DNA of 64,000 nucleotides from Paralithodes platypus (taxonomy: Eukaryota; Arthropoda; Malacostraca; Decapoda; Lithodidae): positions 26,216,129-26,280,128 of the forward strand of contig CM064480.1 in the NCBI GenBank assembly GCA_032716605.1. Direction: 5' to 3'. Positions 10,798-19,618 of the stretch are shown one piece after another. Both the position numbers and the translations under genes were made by a program. A model generated the notes under the pieces. The model saw nothing but the letters and a program-made list of their open reading frames with translations. It had not been told where the DNA came from and ran no database searches. Position 1 is the first letter of the stretch. Every line of letters begins with the position of its first letter.

Positions 10798-11219
10798 CCC
10801 TTAAAGAGCGGCGCTCGACTTAAGTCGTTCACCAATTTGCAACAAGTTAGGAGCATTATTATGGCTTTTAAAGGGTTAAAATCGAGTGCAAATGGCCGGG
10901 AGCGCAGCAGGCCACACGTCCGACACCCAGGGCTTACCGCCACCCACTGACTCACGCTCCCTCTGTTCTCGAGAGGACGGCAGTGTTACCATTAGTGAGC
11001 GTAGTGGGAAAAAATTTGCCGCTATACGCTAAACTCCCATGTTGGTGGCACCACTGCATGAGAACCACGAGTGCTACGTAGCTCGTTCTGGTCTCATTTT
11101 GAAGCTTTTAGCGCCTAGGTTTTTGCTGAATACATTTCTTTTCATGCAGATACTTGTTTGATCATTCAGGAGGGCCTGAATATGCCCAAAATAGCCCAAA
11201 ACACCCCGCTAGACAAGGG
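10798..11219. mobile_element. TTAA-flanked MITE (422 bp, separate family)
   Basis: The insert lies between TTAA at 10794-10797 and TTAA at 11220-11223. Ends are CCCTTAAAGAGCGG and CCCGCTAGACAAGGG, only partly inverted after the terminal CCCTT/AAGGG. No transposase frame is present. The TTAA target and CCC start suggest mobilisation by a piggyBac-type enzyme. Confidence 0.72.
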
Positions 11220-12477
11220 TTAAAGATTACGGTTTTGTTAGTCGAGTGAAGGGAGTAACAGGTGAAATGGTTAGGTCTACCCTGGCCTTGAAATCTGGAA
11301 TACTGTCCATCTCTTGCTGAGGGTATCACTTGGCCGGGAGGGAACGATTTGATTGATGTCCAGATTCTTCTCTGGTAATGCAGCGCATTACCTGAGCCTG
11401 TGAATCAATACCAAGGAGTCAATGTTGCATAGAGAGATGTAAAGAGGACTTATTATGCCTAGGCCTACTTAACTTGGGCAAAATTAGGATCTAGCCTTGT
11501 ATTGTTTACTTTAAATAATCTAATTAGAGAGAAGTACTTATGTAAGCTCTCGTTTCTATCGTAAGTCTGATAGTTATGTTAATTACTGGTAGCTGGGCCT
11601 GTCTCTAATATGGTATGACATCCTTATTATAATGTGACCAAGCCTAGGGTACCCGGCAATAATTTCCATTTGATTCCATTATTGGAACCCTGGTTTGTCT
11701 TTATTAAAGTGTGACAAAGCTTAGGGTACCCGGTAAAATAATATCTGTTACTCGGACTTGTTCTTGTCATAGTATGACAAGGCTTTGGGTAACACAGCAC
11801 CCATATGGTGGTCTCAATTTGTTCGGTACCCGGGCGTGTCATAGTGAAACTATGAATTATGTCATGGTGCCTGGTATCGTAATATGTCTCTAATATGTTA
11901 AGACATCTTTATTATCGTAAGACCAAGCCTAGAGTACCCGGCGATAATCCTAAACAGAGCAAATAACAAGAGAAACCTTACATGACAAGGTCACTGTTGT
12001 TCCAGCTGATCTGTGTAAACATTGAAGGTTGAGTATGAAAACGCATAGCCTGGTTTCCGGCGGGCTTGTCTTGGTACCGGGGTTTGTCATCGTCGTGACA
12101 GCCTCCAGAGTACTCGGCTATGGCCTATTAGTACTCGGGGCTATGTAGGTGAGGCCTAGAGTATCCGGTAAATGGTTTATTGGAGTCCGGGACTGTTGCC
12201 AGTGGGCTTGTCCTGGACTCCGGGATCGTCATTGTTGTGACAGCCTCCTGCGTACCCGGCTAAGGCCTATTAGTACTCGGGGTTGTCTTTAGTTTTTTAA
12301 CAGTTTCCAGAGTGACCGGTCGTAGCCTAGTGGTGACCGGGACTGTTTTTTACCGGTAGTATTGGTACCTGGGGCTAGATAAGGTCTAGGGTACCCGGGG
12401 GCTTGAGAATTTTCGAAAAGGGTCCGGCGGACTTTGTACTCGTAAGGTTAGGCCTACTCGGCCACGAGTGTTAATTG

Positions 12478-12650
12478 GCGATCCGTTATGTAACTTGTAC
12501 ATGTTTTTAAAGTTCTCATATCTTTGTAAGTCAGTGAGATATAAACATGTTTTGTAATTTTTTTATATCTTTGTAAGTCAGTGAGATATAAATATGTGTT
12601 TTTTTTATTTTATTATTATATCTTTGTAGATCAGTGAGATTGATTCAATC
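12478..12650. repeat. Three tandem hairpin repeats
   Basis: ATATCTTTGTAAGTCAGTGAGATAT occurs at about 12517-12543 and 12565-12591, and a shorter version (ATATCTTTGTAGATCAGTGAGAT) at 12619-12641. Each copy is a small stem-loop with ATATCT/AGATAT arms. They lie in the 5' region of DIRS-2. Confidence 0.8.
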
Positions 12651-13261
12651 AAGGTATTATTTCGAGTACTCTGGCTACTTGTTGTAGGCCTAATTGGTAC
12701 CCTTTGGAAAAATAAATACGAGTGCCTAAAAGTAGTGAAATAGGCTACTATAAAAGTGTGTACTGTATATGTATTTGACATCACAAAATTATGTCATCAG
12801 CTATAAATATTTGGTGTTTTTAACACTGAAAATAATGCATACAGTATATCTGTCTTGAAGACAAACACTGTATGAAAAAGCACTCTTGATTGAATAGGTA
12901 TTAAGAATTCCACCATCTTATAGAAGGTTTTGATGGTAGGTACTGAAGGTATTGCAGTTGATATGGGAAGAACCATCTATTTTCTACAATATGTGATAAA
13001 TTAATGAGTAACTTAGCAGTGATTGGTTATGAAAGTAACCCCTGGCCTGGGCACAACCATGGGGAGTACAAGCAATGGGATAAAATTCTATGAATTTGAC
13101 ACTAATATAGCACTCAACACTCAAGGAAATAAATATTAGCTACAATGTTAATACACACTTTCACAGAAAAAAAGGGACACTGCAGCTAAAGAGCCAAGGC
13201 TCGTAAGATAACACATTTAGTTGAAGCAAAGAGGTCCTGAATACACGAACGGCGACCAGCC

Positions 13262-14059
13262 TGGAAAACTAGAATTAATGGATGGGGACAAAAGAATCTA
13301 GTTTCCTTTAATGCACAGAAAACAAAGTACATTCAATTTTCTAACCGACAGAATCTCACTGACTCCCATATATTTTTTAATGATGTAAATATTCCCACTT
13401 CCCCTAGTATTGACATTCTCGGTGTAACATTAACTACTAACTTGAGCTGGACACATTATGTTAGAAGCATTGCTAAGAATGCCTCTAAAAAACTGGGACT
13501 CCTGTACAGAGTTCGAGAATTCTTCACTGACGAGCAGTTGGCCGTAATATATAAAAGTCATGTGCGTTCTCAGATGGATTACTGTTCACCTCTGTGGGGT
13601 GGAAGTGGAGTGGTTGCATTGAGGCAGTTGGACAAAATTCAAAATAAAGCTATTAGATTAATCAATAACCCTGCAATCACACAGGACCTTCCTACATTAT
13701 CAATACGAAGAAACGTTGCATCCCTTGCATTATTCTACAGATATTTTCACAGCAATTGTTCCGAGGAACTTGCTTCAATTGTGCCGCCTCTCCACATCTT
13801 TCCCCGTAGAACTAGGGCAGCTGAGAGCGCCCATGAATTTACACTTTCTCCTCCACAATGCAGAACTTCTGCTTATCAAATTCATTTATCCCCAGAGCTA
13901 CTACTCTTTGGAATTCACTTCCCTCGAATTGCTTTCCACAAACTTACAATCTACAAATGTTTAAATCCAGTTGTTACAAACATTTTATGAATGGAGGATG
14001 CCTTTAGGCACATGGACCTTTTTCTTTTATCTGTGTTTTTCCTTCCTCCGTTCATTGTC

Positions 14060-14098
<39 letters not shown>

Positions 14099-14100
14099 AG
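13262..14100 (+). pseudogene. 5'-truncated Jockey/CR1-type non-LTR RT fragment with A tail
   Basis: The frame from about 13273 encodes GWGQKNLVSFNAQKTK, then SIDILGVTLTTNLSWTHYV, then RVREFFTDEQLAVIYKSHVR and MDYCSPLWGG, the C-terminal region of Jockey-like RTs. It ends with a stop after 13987 and a short 3' tail ending in an A run (14068-14096). The catalytic YADD lies upstream and is missing, so this is a truncated copy. It resembles the longer minus-strand copy at 46565-47740 (DILGV, SWKDHI and RLRGFFTPAQLLALYR). It inserted into the 5' end of DIRS-2 next to its terminal repeat. Confidence 0.85.
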
Positions 14101-14283
14101 TCCTTGCTTATTCAGGTTACAAGTGAAATACAATTACGAAAAATACATTCCTAAACGCATAAACAACTCACTATGCAATTAGACTCGCTATGGACTAAGA
14201 GCTGAGGCGTTTGGGAGGGGCTATGGAAACTGAAAAAGGGAGCAAGGGATTTGTATTGTTTCCTGTTGGTTGCCGGTCGAGAG

Positions 14284-14573
14284 AGGTCGCTCCTGGGCAG
14301 GAGGAGGTATGAGTCAGGCTAATGGGAAGCAGAGGAAGATCGGAATGCGCTGAGGCGCGGTGTTCAAACTGTGTTATTTTTATTTATTTTTTTTCCTACT
14401 TTTCAGTGGCTCCGTCTCAATGACGTACCTTAGGAATGATTAAGGGGTACCCCCTAAGATGATCTTGGTTCTCGGCCACCGTAATCGAGGTTAACCCGGG
14501 CTCTGGGGAGCCCGGAACGAGGCCATATTATCATAGGCTCTTACGTCATTGACGTAAGGAGCCACCAATAAAT
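14284..14573. repeat. DIRS-2 inverted terminal repeat, right arm
   Basis: The segment is the inverted partner of about 4328-4620. It includes GGTACCCCCTAAGATGATC and ends TTACGTCATTGACGTAAGGAGCCACCAATAAAT. In element orientation this is the 5' end of DIRS-2. Confidence 0.88.
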
Positions 14574-14595
14574 TTGGTTTTAAGCCTTAGATTAA

Positions 14596-14900
14596 CCCTC
14601 GGAATCCGGAAGGCCTCATATGAGGCAACAACAAATATTGGCAGGAATCCAGGAGGCCTCATATGAGGCAAAATGCGCGTGTAAAAATCGCCGCTAAAAT
14701 TGTCATAACACGGCAACCATGCGTCGTATCGATGTCATCTCAACGTCACTCTACAGACAACAAAAAGTTCTACAATTTGCAAAAAATTGACTGCTCTAGG
14801 TGGTCTCAATCAGTAGTTACTGAATTATGAAGTTTGCCTGTACCAAAAGGGCCCCGGACACAGCGATCGGGATCATAAGAGGCCCCCCGGATTTCGTGGG
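14596..14900. mobile_element. TTAA-flanked MITE, 305-bp family, copy 1
   Basis: The insert is bounded by TTAA at 14592-14595 and 14901-14904. It begins CCCTCGGAATCCGG and ends CCGGATTTCGTGGG, an imperfect inverted repeat. Near the left end GGCCTCATATGAGGC occurs twice, a perfect palindrome. A second copy of exactly 305 bases is at 56840-57144. It has no coding potential. Confidence 0.9.
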
Positions 14901-14904
14901 TTAA

Positions 14905-14985
14905 AAGCAATGGATTTCAGCAGCCCATCCGGGTCTCACAGAGGCAATAGCTAATGGGCTTCTGAAAGCCCAACCGGGAACCGAG
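14905..14985. mobile_element. Remnant of 478-bp-family MITE right end
   Basis: AATGGATTTCAGCAGCCCATCC through AGCCCAACCGGGAACCGAGGG closely matches the right end of the MITE at 40490-40575 and is followed by TTAA. The rest of the element is absent on the left, where the 305-bp MITE now abuts. Confidence 0.65.
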
Positions 14986-15009
14986 GGTTAATAGCCGACG
15001 CTCTACTGA

Positions 15010-15292
15010 CTATGCCATGGCTCGCAAGTGTGCTGGTTAGATCTGGTTTGTTATTTTTACTATTTTTATATTTTATTTTTTATTTTATTTTTTTCAGTAG
15101 TAGCATCTGCATCATACATGGACGAATCTGTGAGTATTTTGAGCGTTCGCTCACGATGATAATTATGGATTTGAAATGGCGAGCCATGAGGTCAAAGAGA
15201 GCCATAACTTTAGTAAGGCATTTCGTCAATGATTCCAGGACCATTACTAAATATTAGGTTTTCGTTCTTCCCTTCGGGACTCGAACCTATAT
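15010..15292. repeat. Remnant of a DIRS terminal or internal complementary repeat
   Basis: CGTCAATGATTCCAGGACC at 15223 on, then TACTAAATATTAGGTTTTCG and GGGACTCGAACCTATA, parallel the internal complementary region of DIRS-A/B (CGTCAATGATTACGGGGCC, TACTAAATATTAGGTTTTC, GGAGTCAAACCTATA). The preceding 15010-15220 resembles an inward terminal-repeat segment (ATTATGGA, TGAGTATTTTGAGCGTTCGC) only loosely. This is probably a solo or deleted end of a further DIRS family. Confidence 0.6.
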
Positions 15293-15299
15293 TTGCTGG

Positions 15300-15770
15300 G
15301 TTTTTTTGTGTGGATAACGAGTTATGGGATATTTAGGGGTGTCTGCGGATAACGAGTTTTGCGAATGCTTTAAGCGTGGATAACGGGAGTGCACTGTATT
15401 AGTAGTAATACAGTATAATATGGTCATTTGTGTAGCATAGCATAGTATAGTACAGTACAAGTATGCAGTAGGGACAAAATTATGTCTTGGTTTGAATGAG
15501 ATATACAGTATACTGTACTAGTCAGTAATTTAGAAATTCAGTACAGTAATCTGTTGTTGTTGCACCTATTTTTGCTAAGTGTAAATGTTCCCAGACAATT
15601 CAACCAGTAGATATCACCCAGAGCCAACTTAACCAGCTTGTGTTAACTTACAGACCTTACCAAACTTAACAGTATCGATTGAGTTGGCCCTCGTTGAGAG
15701 GTACTAGTTGAAATGTTTGAGTTGTCTTGTCACCAAGTGTAAACATTGACCCCTCTGCTTGCACCCTTTG
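15300..15770. other. Short unexplained island upstream of the RNF13-like exon
   Basis: GTGGATAACG occurs three times between 15311 and 15382, and the stretch ends GGGAGTGCACTGTA (15385-15398), which looks like the right terminus of a Tc/mariner-pogo-like MITE. The rest (15400-15770) is A/T-rich with no coding frame; it is presumably intron of the gene whose exon starts at 15774. Confidence 0.45.
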
Positions 15771-15773
15771 TAG

Positions 15774-15879
15774 GTTCATCTTGAAGATTACCGATGATTT
15801 TCCATTCAATCTCCAAAGCTACCTGGTACCCTTCGCCATCACCATAGGCATCTGCTTCATAGTTATGCTTGTGTTCATG
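15774..15879 (+). CDS. Internal exon resembling the transmembrane exon of RNF13-type (PA-TM-RING) ubiquitin ligase
   Basis: A 106-base exon candidate is bounded by a pyrimidine-rich tract ending TTTGTAG (acceptor AG 15772-15773) and the donor GTAAGT at 15880. From 15775 it encodes 35 residues without a stop: FILKITDDFPFN followed by the hydrophobic SYLVPFAITIGICFIVML and VFM. In RNF13/RNF167-family E3 ligases the PA domain is followed by a single membrane helix with the pattern (E/S)YYLIPF...VGIC...FMI, which this matches. These proteins sit in endosomal/lysosomal membranes. The RING and PA exons were not found in the window, presumably because introns are long and full of transposons. It could instead belong to another PA-TM-RING paralogue or be a pseudoexon. 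Confidence 0.62.
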
Positions 15880-15904
15880 GTAAGTCTTCTATTTCATTAA
15901 GTTA

Positions 15905-16025
15905 TTTGAATGGGACTCATTAGCCTTGGTCGGCAACCCATCTAGGGGAGACAAACTTATATATATCCGGCTGGATGGGACTCGTCAGCCTTGGTCGGCA
16001 ACCTGTCTAGGGGAGTAAACCTGAT
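15905..16025. repeat. Two direct repeats in presumed intron
   Basis: GGGACTCATTAGCCTTGGTCGGCAACCC...CTAGGGGAG (15911-15950) recurs with small changes at 15977-16015. The unit is about 66 bases. Function is unknown. Confidence 0.7.
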
Positions 16026-16256
16026 ACAAATCTGTACTGCTTACGTAAGGGTGAAGCAGGTTAGTGGATGGACTAGCCAAACACTACTGTAGAAAAATAG
16101 TGCTAAAAAGATACATAGAGGGCCTCGTGGTCGGACGGATCCTAAATTGAGTGGTCAATCTTGTAAGTCCTTCAGTAAACTGGTATGGGTTATACTGTAC
16201 CTCTTACAGGGGATTGGTCCACTTGGGGGCCTTCTGTGCATGGCAATTGATAGATT
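16026..16256. other. Unannotated flank left of DIRS-A
   Basis: No repeat, frame or known element is recognised here; it is probably continuing intron of the RNF13-like gene. Confidence 0.4.
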
Positions 16257-16605
16257 ATAGGTTTGACTCCTGTAAGGAGATAAAGAAAACCTAATATTTA
16301 GTAGTGGCCCCATAATCATTGACGAACATGCCTATTACATAAGGCACCCTCTTCAAACACTCATCCGCCGTAGTTTGAATCTACCGCGCAGAGCATTTAA
16401 AATTTGATGAGCCTTCATCATGAGTGCACGCGACCTCACTCATGGCTTCAGTCATTATGAATTGGGTTCTCACTACGAAAAAACCGTAAAAAATAAAAAC
16501 AAAAAGAAAATAAGAATAAATATTCAATAAGCTTTCCATCATATCGTGGATGTACTTGTGTGGATCTTTTGACCAGACGCTACTGCAGGCGTCATTCTTC
16601 CTTCA
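16257..16605. repeat. DIRS-A inverted terminal repeat, left arm
   Basis: The arm pairs with 25161-25456. It starts TATAGGTTTGACTCC; the outer 42 bases are an extension without a partner at the right end but complemented at 16690-16744. GTGGCCCC..CATTGACGAACATGCC begins the shared part. Confidence 0.9.
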
Positions 16606-16674
16606 CTGACATATCAAGTAAACCAAAATCCTTAATACATCAACGAATGGAAGGGGATGGTCGGGAGAGCCCCA

Positions 16675-16764
16675 GTCGTCAATGATTACGGGGCCACTAC
16701 TAAATATTAGGTTTTCTTTATCTCCTTACAGGAGTCAAACCTATAATTTATTAGTGGCCCCTCC
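16675..16764. repeat. DIRS-A internal complementary region, partly deleted
   Basis: It contains the complement of the element's left end (GATTACGGGGCCACTACTAA to CAAACCTAT) fused to the complement of the right end (AATTTATTAGTGGCCCCTCC). Compared with DIRS-B the right-end complement is cut after CCCCTCC, losing CATTGACGAACATGCC and adjacent text. Confidence 0.88.
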
Positions 16765-17383
16765 AACAACCACATAGTATTCTTACTTTTGTAAAAAAGA
16801 GATATTCGGGTGCATAAACTTTATACAGCCTAAATCTTCAAAAGGAGGTACAAGCAGGAGCGTGCTTCAAAGAAGCCTGCTTGAAAAAAGGGTTAACTCT
16901 GAGACTCTGTGCACAGATCTGCTAGTTAAGAAGGCACCCCACTTAAAGTAAGTGGTGAAAACTAAAACTTATAAGTTTACATGTGCACATATAAACCCCA
17001 TTAACTAGTGGATATATTCCTAAAAATATAACCAAACATAAATGAATTCTTGTACATTCGTAGAGGTACAGTACTGAACTCGTGTACTTATGCAGAAGTA
17101 ATTACTTCAAAAGTAAAAGTCGTAGTTGCAACTACCGAGATTTCTCAAAAATCTATTGCTTCACAGCCAAAGCTACTTACAACAAGAATTGTTGTAACAC
17201 TACTATTGGCCTTTAACACAATTTCCTGCAATGAATACTACAGAGATATTTTATAATACAATGCCTACAACCAGTATCACAGCTCGTATGTTCCGAACAC
17301 ATACTCCGGAGGGGTCTAGGGTGTCCTATGTCACACTGACTGCACCCTCCCCCCCCTTTTTCTTGAAATTAAACAAAACGTGA
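16765..17383. other. DIRS-A 3' non-coding region
   Basis: The sequence corresponds to 28597-29287 of DIRS-B. The short open frame at 17050-17256 is present in both copies but has no recognised homology and lies antisense to the element; it is treated as chance. Confidence 0.6.
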
Positions 17384-18250
17384 CTAAAAGACCCTCTGCC
17401 GTAAAGCTATACATGGCAAGGAAGGTTTGTCCAGAGCTACTGAAAGGTATAGAGTCAAAAACTCCTGATTAGAGGCCCACAACTGAGTGGACTTAATAAC
17501 TTCCACCGAAAGATTAATAAGGAAACGTAAAGAGGCTGTCCCCTTGCGTAAATCGTGGGGCTTACCCACAACGCCGGGATTCTTCTCTTTAAAGTCCTCG
17601 ACCAAGAGAGAAGCCAGTGTACGCTCCATCAAGCGTTCACCCGGACTTGCGACCCATAAAGCACCCTGGTGATTTAGAGGTGCCACTCTTAAATATTTGG
17701 TTAGAGCTTGCACTGGGCAAAAAAGATGGTGCACCTTTCCCCTTTTTAACGCCGGCACCGTGAACTCTGAAAACACGTGTTCACTGTGCTCATTCGTGGC
17801 TATGAATCCTGGGGAAGGTGCAATGTGAATACACTCACGAAGCCTATTAACCTGAGGCAATTAGGTGTGTTGCTCATCGCCGCCAGCTCAGATACTCTGT
17901 TCCCGGTAGCCAAAGCCATAAGGAATACTGCCCTTTTGTAAAATCTGCAGTCTTTGGTACATACGGGAACGAGAATAACGACGATGCTTTGTCCAGAGAC
18001 CATGTAGGCCTGAGCTGACGGGGAGGTGGGCGGAGTTTAAAACCTGCCCATATAAATCACTTTCAGATAAATGTTTCTGCATGAACAGATAAATTAAATA
18101 ATTAACAACCAACACCACCGAGGGCACAGTTTGTTTTGTTCTAAGAATCCAAGACGTAAAAGCTTGCCAATGCGATTGAAACTGTCGCTTTGTAGACTGG
18201 GTATATTGATTCGTGAATATCTTGGTCACGTCGCTACCATATGGTGCTAG
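17384..18250 (-). pseudogene. DIRS-A tyrosine recombinase
   Basis: The core-binding region (18229-17999) reads FTNQYTQSTKRQFQSHWQAF then SWILRTKQTVPSVVLVVNYL. After a frameshifted stretch the catalytic domain shows ATGNRVSELAAMSNTPN (first arginine), then HIAPSPGFIA, KRGKVHHLFCPVQALTKYL, the HxxR box in PHDLRKGTASL and ASNQEFLTLYLSVALD with the tyrosine. A frameshift near 17865 separates the first arginine from the rest. All catalytic residues are visible, but the frame is broken, so it is not translated as one protein. Confidence 0.88.
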
Positions 18251-19587
18251 CTACTTGGCCTCCTGAATGTCCATAATGAACAAGTCCGCGAGGTTTCTAG
18301 GTTGCCAATTGTGTTCTAAGTGGAACAACCCGACCGGGAGTGACACTGGGTGCGGGCACCACGTGTTCAAATGCTGGTACCACACTGCGCCGGCCACAGG
18401 GGCGCGATTAGCGAGACTACGCCTCGCTAATCTTGTAGTTTGGTGACTACGTGGCACATTAGAGACGCATCTGGCGGCGGAAAATAGATAAATGGAACTC
18501 AACCTGTTCTCGTCCGTCATCAGAGCGTCAGGTCCGCCCGCCGGCGTTATCGTCCGGCGGGTGAGGTACAGTGGGAGTTTGTGAGTCTTCTCAGCCGCAA
18601 ACAAATCCACTTGTGGATGGTAATGCTCCGCACACGCAAGAGCGCCCATTCTACTGTTGTATTTACCTAATTTACCTAATTTTAGTTTACAGGAGTTGAG
18701 CTAAGCTCGTGTTGTCCCGTCTCTCAGTCTACTTTTTATCCAATTTTTTCTTGAAAATATGGATGTTCCTTTGTGCTTTTTCTCTGAGACAGAGCGTCTG
18801 CCCAGACGTTTGCTACGCCTGGGAGATAAGATGCGTGAAGATGAATGTCCAGCCTGTTGGCTAGTATAAAAATCTTTTCTGACACGTTTAGCCACTTCCG
18901 AGATCTCATTGACCCTTGTTTCTGCCACCGACTTGCCCCGTAAAGCAGAGCCGTGAGCCTGAAGGACAGATAAGGGGACTAGTAAGTCTTTGACATTGAT
19001 GTGGAAGATTTCTAAATGGGACCAAAACCTTTGACCCTGATGCCCGAGGTTTGACTAAAAGCCCCAACCTATCGTTCCTGACGCATCCATGTCCACCCAT
19101 ACCGACGGCGGAGGAGAGGTTCATGACATGACTGCGTGCAACATTTCTCTCGTCGCCCAAACCGCTAGTAAGTTGTGTAATAACGTTGGGATAGGCCATA
19201 CTATCCCCGCCGGTAATAGTGGGAAAAATTTGTTGCCCTCCAAGATTAAACGTTAGACTTACAACCGGCCCAACTTCACAGTTAGCTGAACCCAGTTGAG
19301 AGAACCGACTAGAGACTCCCAAAGTCTCTGTGTCGTAGTCAGACTGTGGAGAAACATAAACAGTTTTTGCGAAATCTGTTTCGAGTGTCCACACTCTGAC
19401 TCAGAGTGAGAGAAGTTGTGTCCTCGACCAGCCCTATCCCCTGAAATACTCGTGGGGGAACAAGGGTTTGACTTTTACTAAGTTGACCTTGAATCCTAGA
19501 GATTTGAGATGGTTTAACGTAACGTAGACATGAATGATGCGTAACTTTTCTGTTTCTGCCACCACCAGTTAGTCGCCCAGATACCAC
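18251..19587 (-). pseudogene. DIRS-A RT (catalytic tail) and RNase H
   Basis: The start corresponds to the RT active-site region: VWWYLGD followed by a stop replaces the usual YLDDWL, then LVVAETEKLRISH and GFKVNLVKVKP-like text. There is no RT sequence upstream; the frame adjoins gag at 19619. RNase H follows (19394-18701) and the tail VDLFAAEKTHKLPLYLTRR at 18600-18540 with GGPDALMTDENRLSSIYLF. A 43-base deletion removes the DN.NVVHCI part present in DIRS-B (30748-30700). A CR1-like 3' end is inserted at 18653-18770. The copy cannot make functional RT. Confidence 0.85.
18653..18770 (-). mobile_element. CR1-like 3' end fragment inserted in DIRS-A
   Basis: Read on the minus strand it contains GGGACAACACGAGCTTAGCT, CAACTCCTGTAAACT, then AAATTAGGTAAATTAGGTAAA, matching the 3' end of the CR1-like element at 1300-1378. 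DIRS-B reads straight through at this point (30547-30565), so this is a secondary insertion of a very short 5'-truncated copy. A clean target duplication was not resolved. Confidence 0.85.
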
Positions 19588-19618
19588 CAGACCCTGATCC
19601 CTTGTTCTAACAAGGGCA

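Larger units (their letters stand above)
10111..13261. other. DIRS-2 5' non-coding region with duplications and hairpin repeats
   Basis: No coding frame is supported. A segment at about 10370-10600 recurs, diverged, at about 11290-11560 (shared GGTAATGCAGC, ATACCAAGGAGT, TCAATGTTGCAT). Between 11580 and 12420 short units around TACCCGG and TACTCGG recur (for example GTGACAGCCTCC followed by GTACTCGGCTATGGCC at 12096-12130 and again at 12237-12280). A TTAA MITE sits at 10798-11219. From 12650 to 13260 nothing recognisable is seen. Confidence 0.6.
4288..14573 (-). mobile_element. DIRS-2: structurally complete, mutated DIRS element (second family)
   Basis: The minus-strand order is terminal repeat (14573-14284), long repeat-rich 5' region (about 13260-10110), gag (about 10110-8560), RT and RNase H (8100-6850), recombinase (6850-5427), internal complementary region (4784-4672), terminal repeat (4620-4288). 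The outer ends are TACGGTTTTG on the left and CCAATAAAT on the right. The left end carries an extra outward extension (TACGG...CCTTCC) absent from the right end, as in the unequal terminal repeats of DIRS-1. All genes are interrupted by stops or frameshifts and the RT box is YLQDW instead of YLDDW, so it is dead. Later insertions are at 5922-6400, 10798-11219 and 13262-14096. Confidence 0.88.

Noticed and set aside
10798..10885. A shorter TTAA element ending at the first AAAGGGTTAA near 10870
   Set aside because: The sequence up to that point shows no inverted terminal match beyond CCCTT/AAGGG and would be under 90 bases; the site at 11217-11223 gives a more usual length, although both remain possible.
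17050..17256. Small plus-strand frame repeated at 28937-29146
   Set aside because: It lies in the 3' non-coding part of DIRS-A/B, antisense to the element genes, with no recognised homology.
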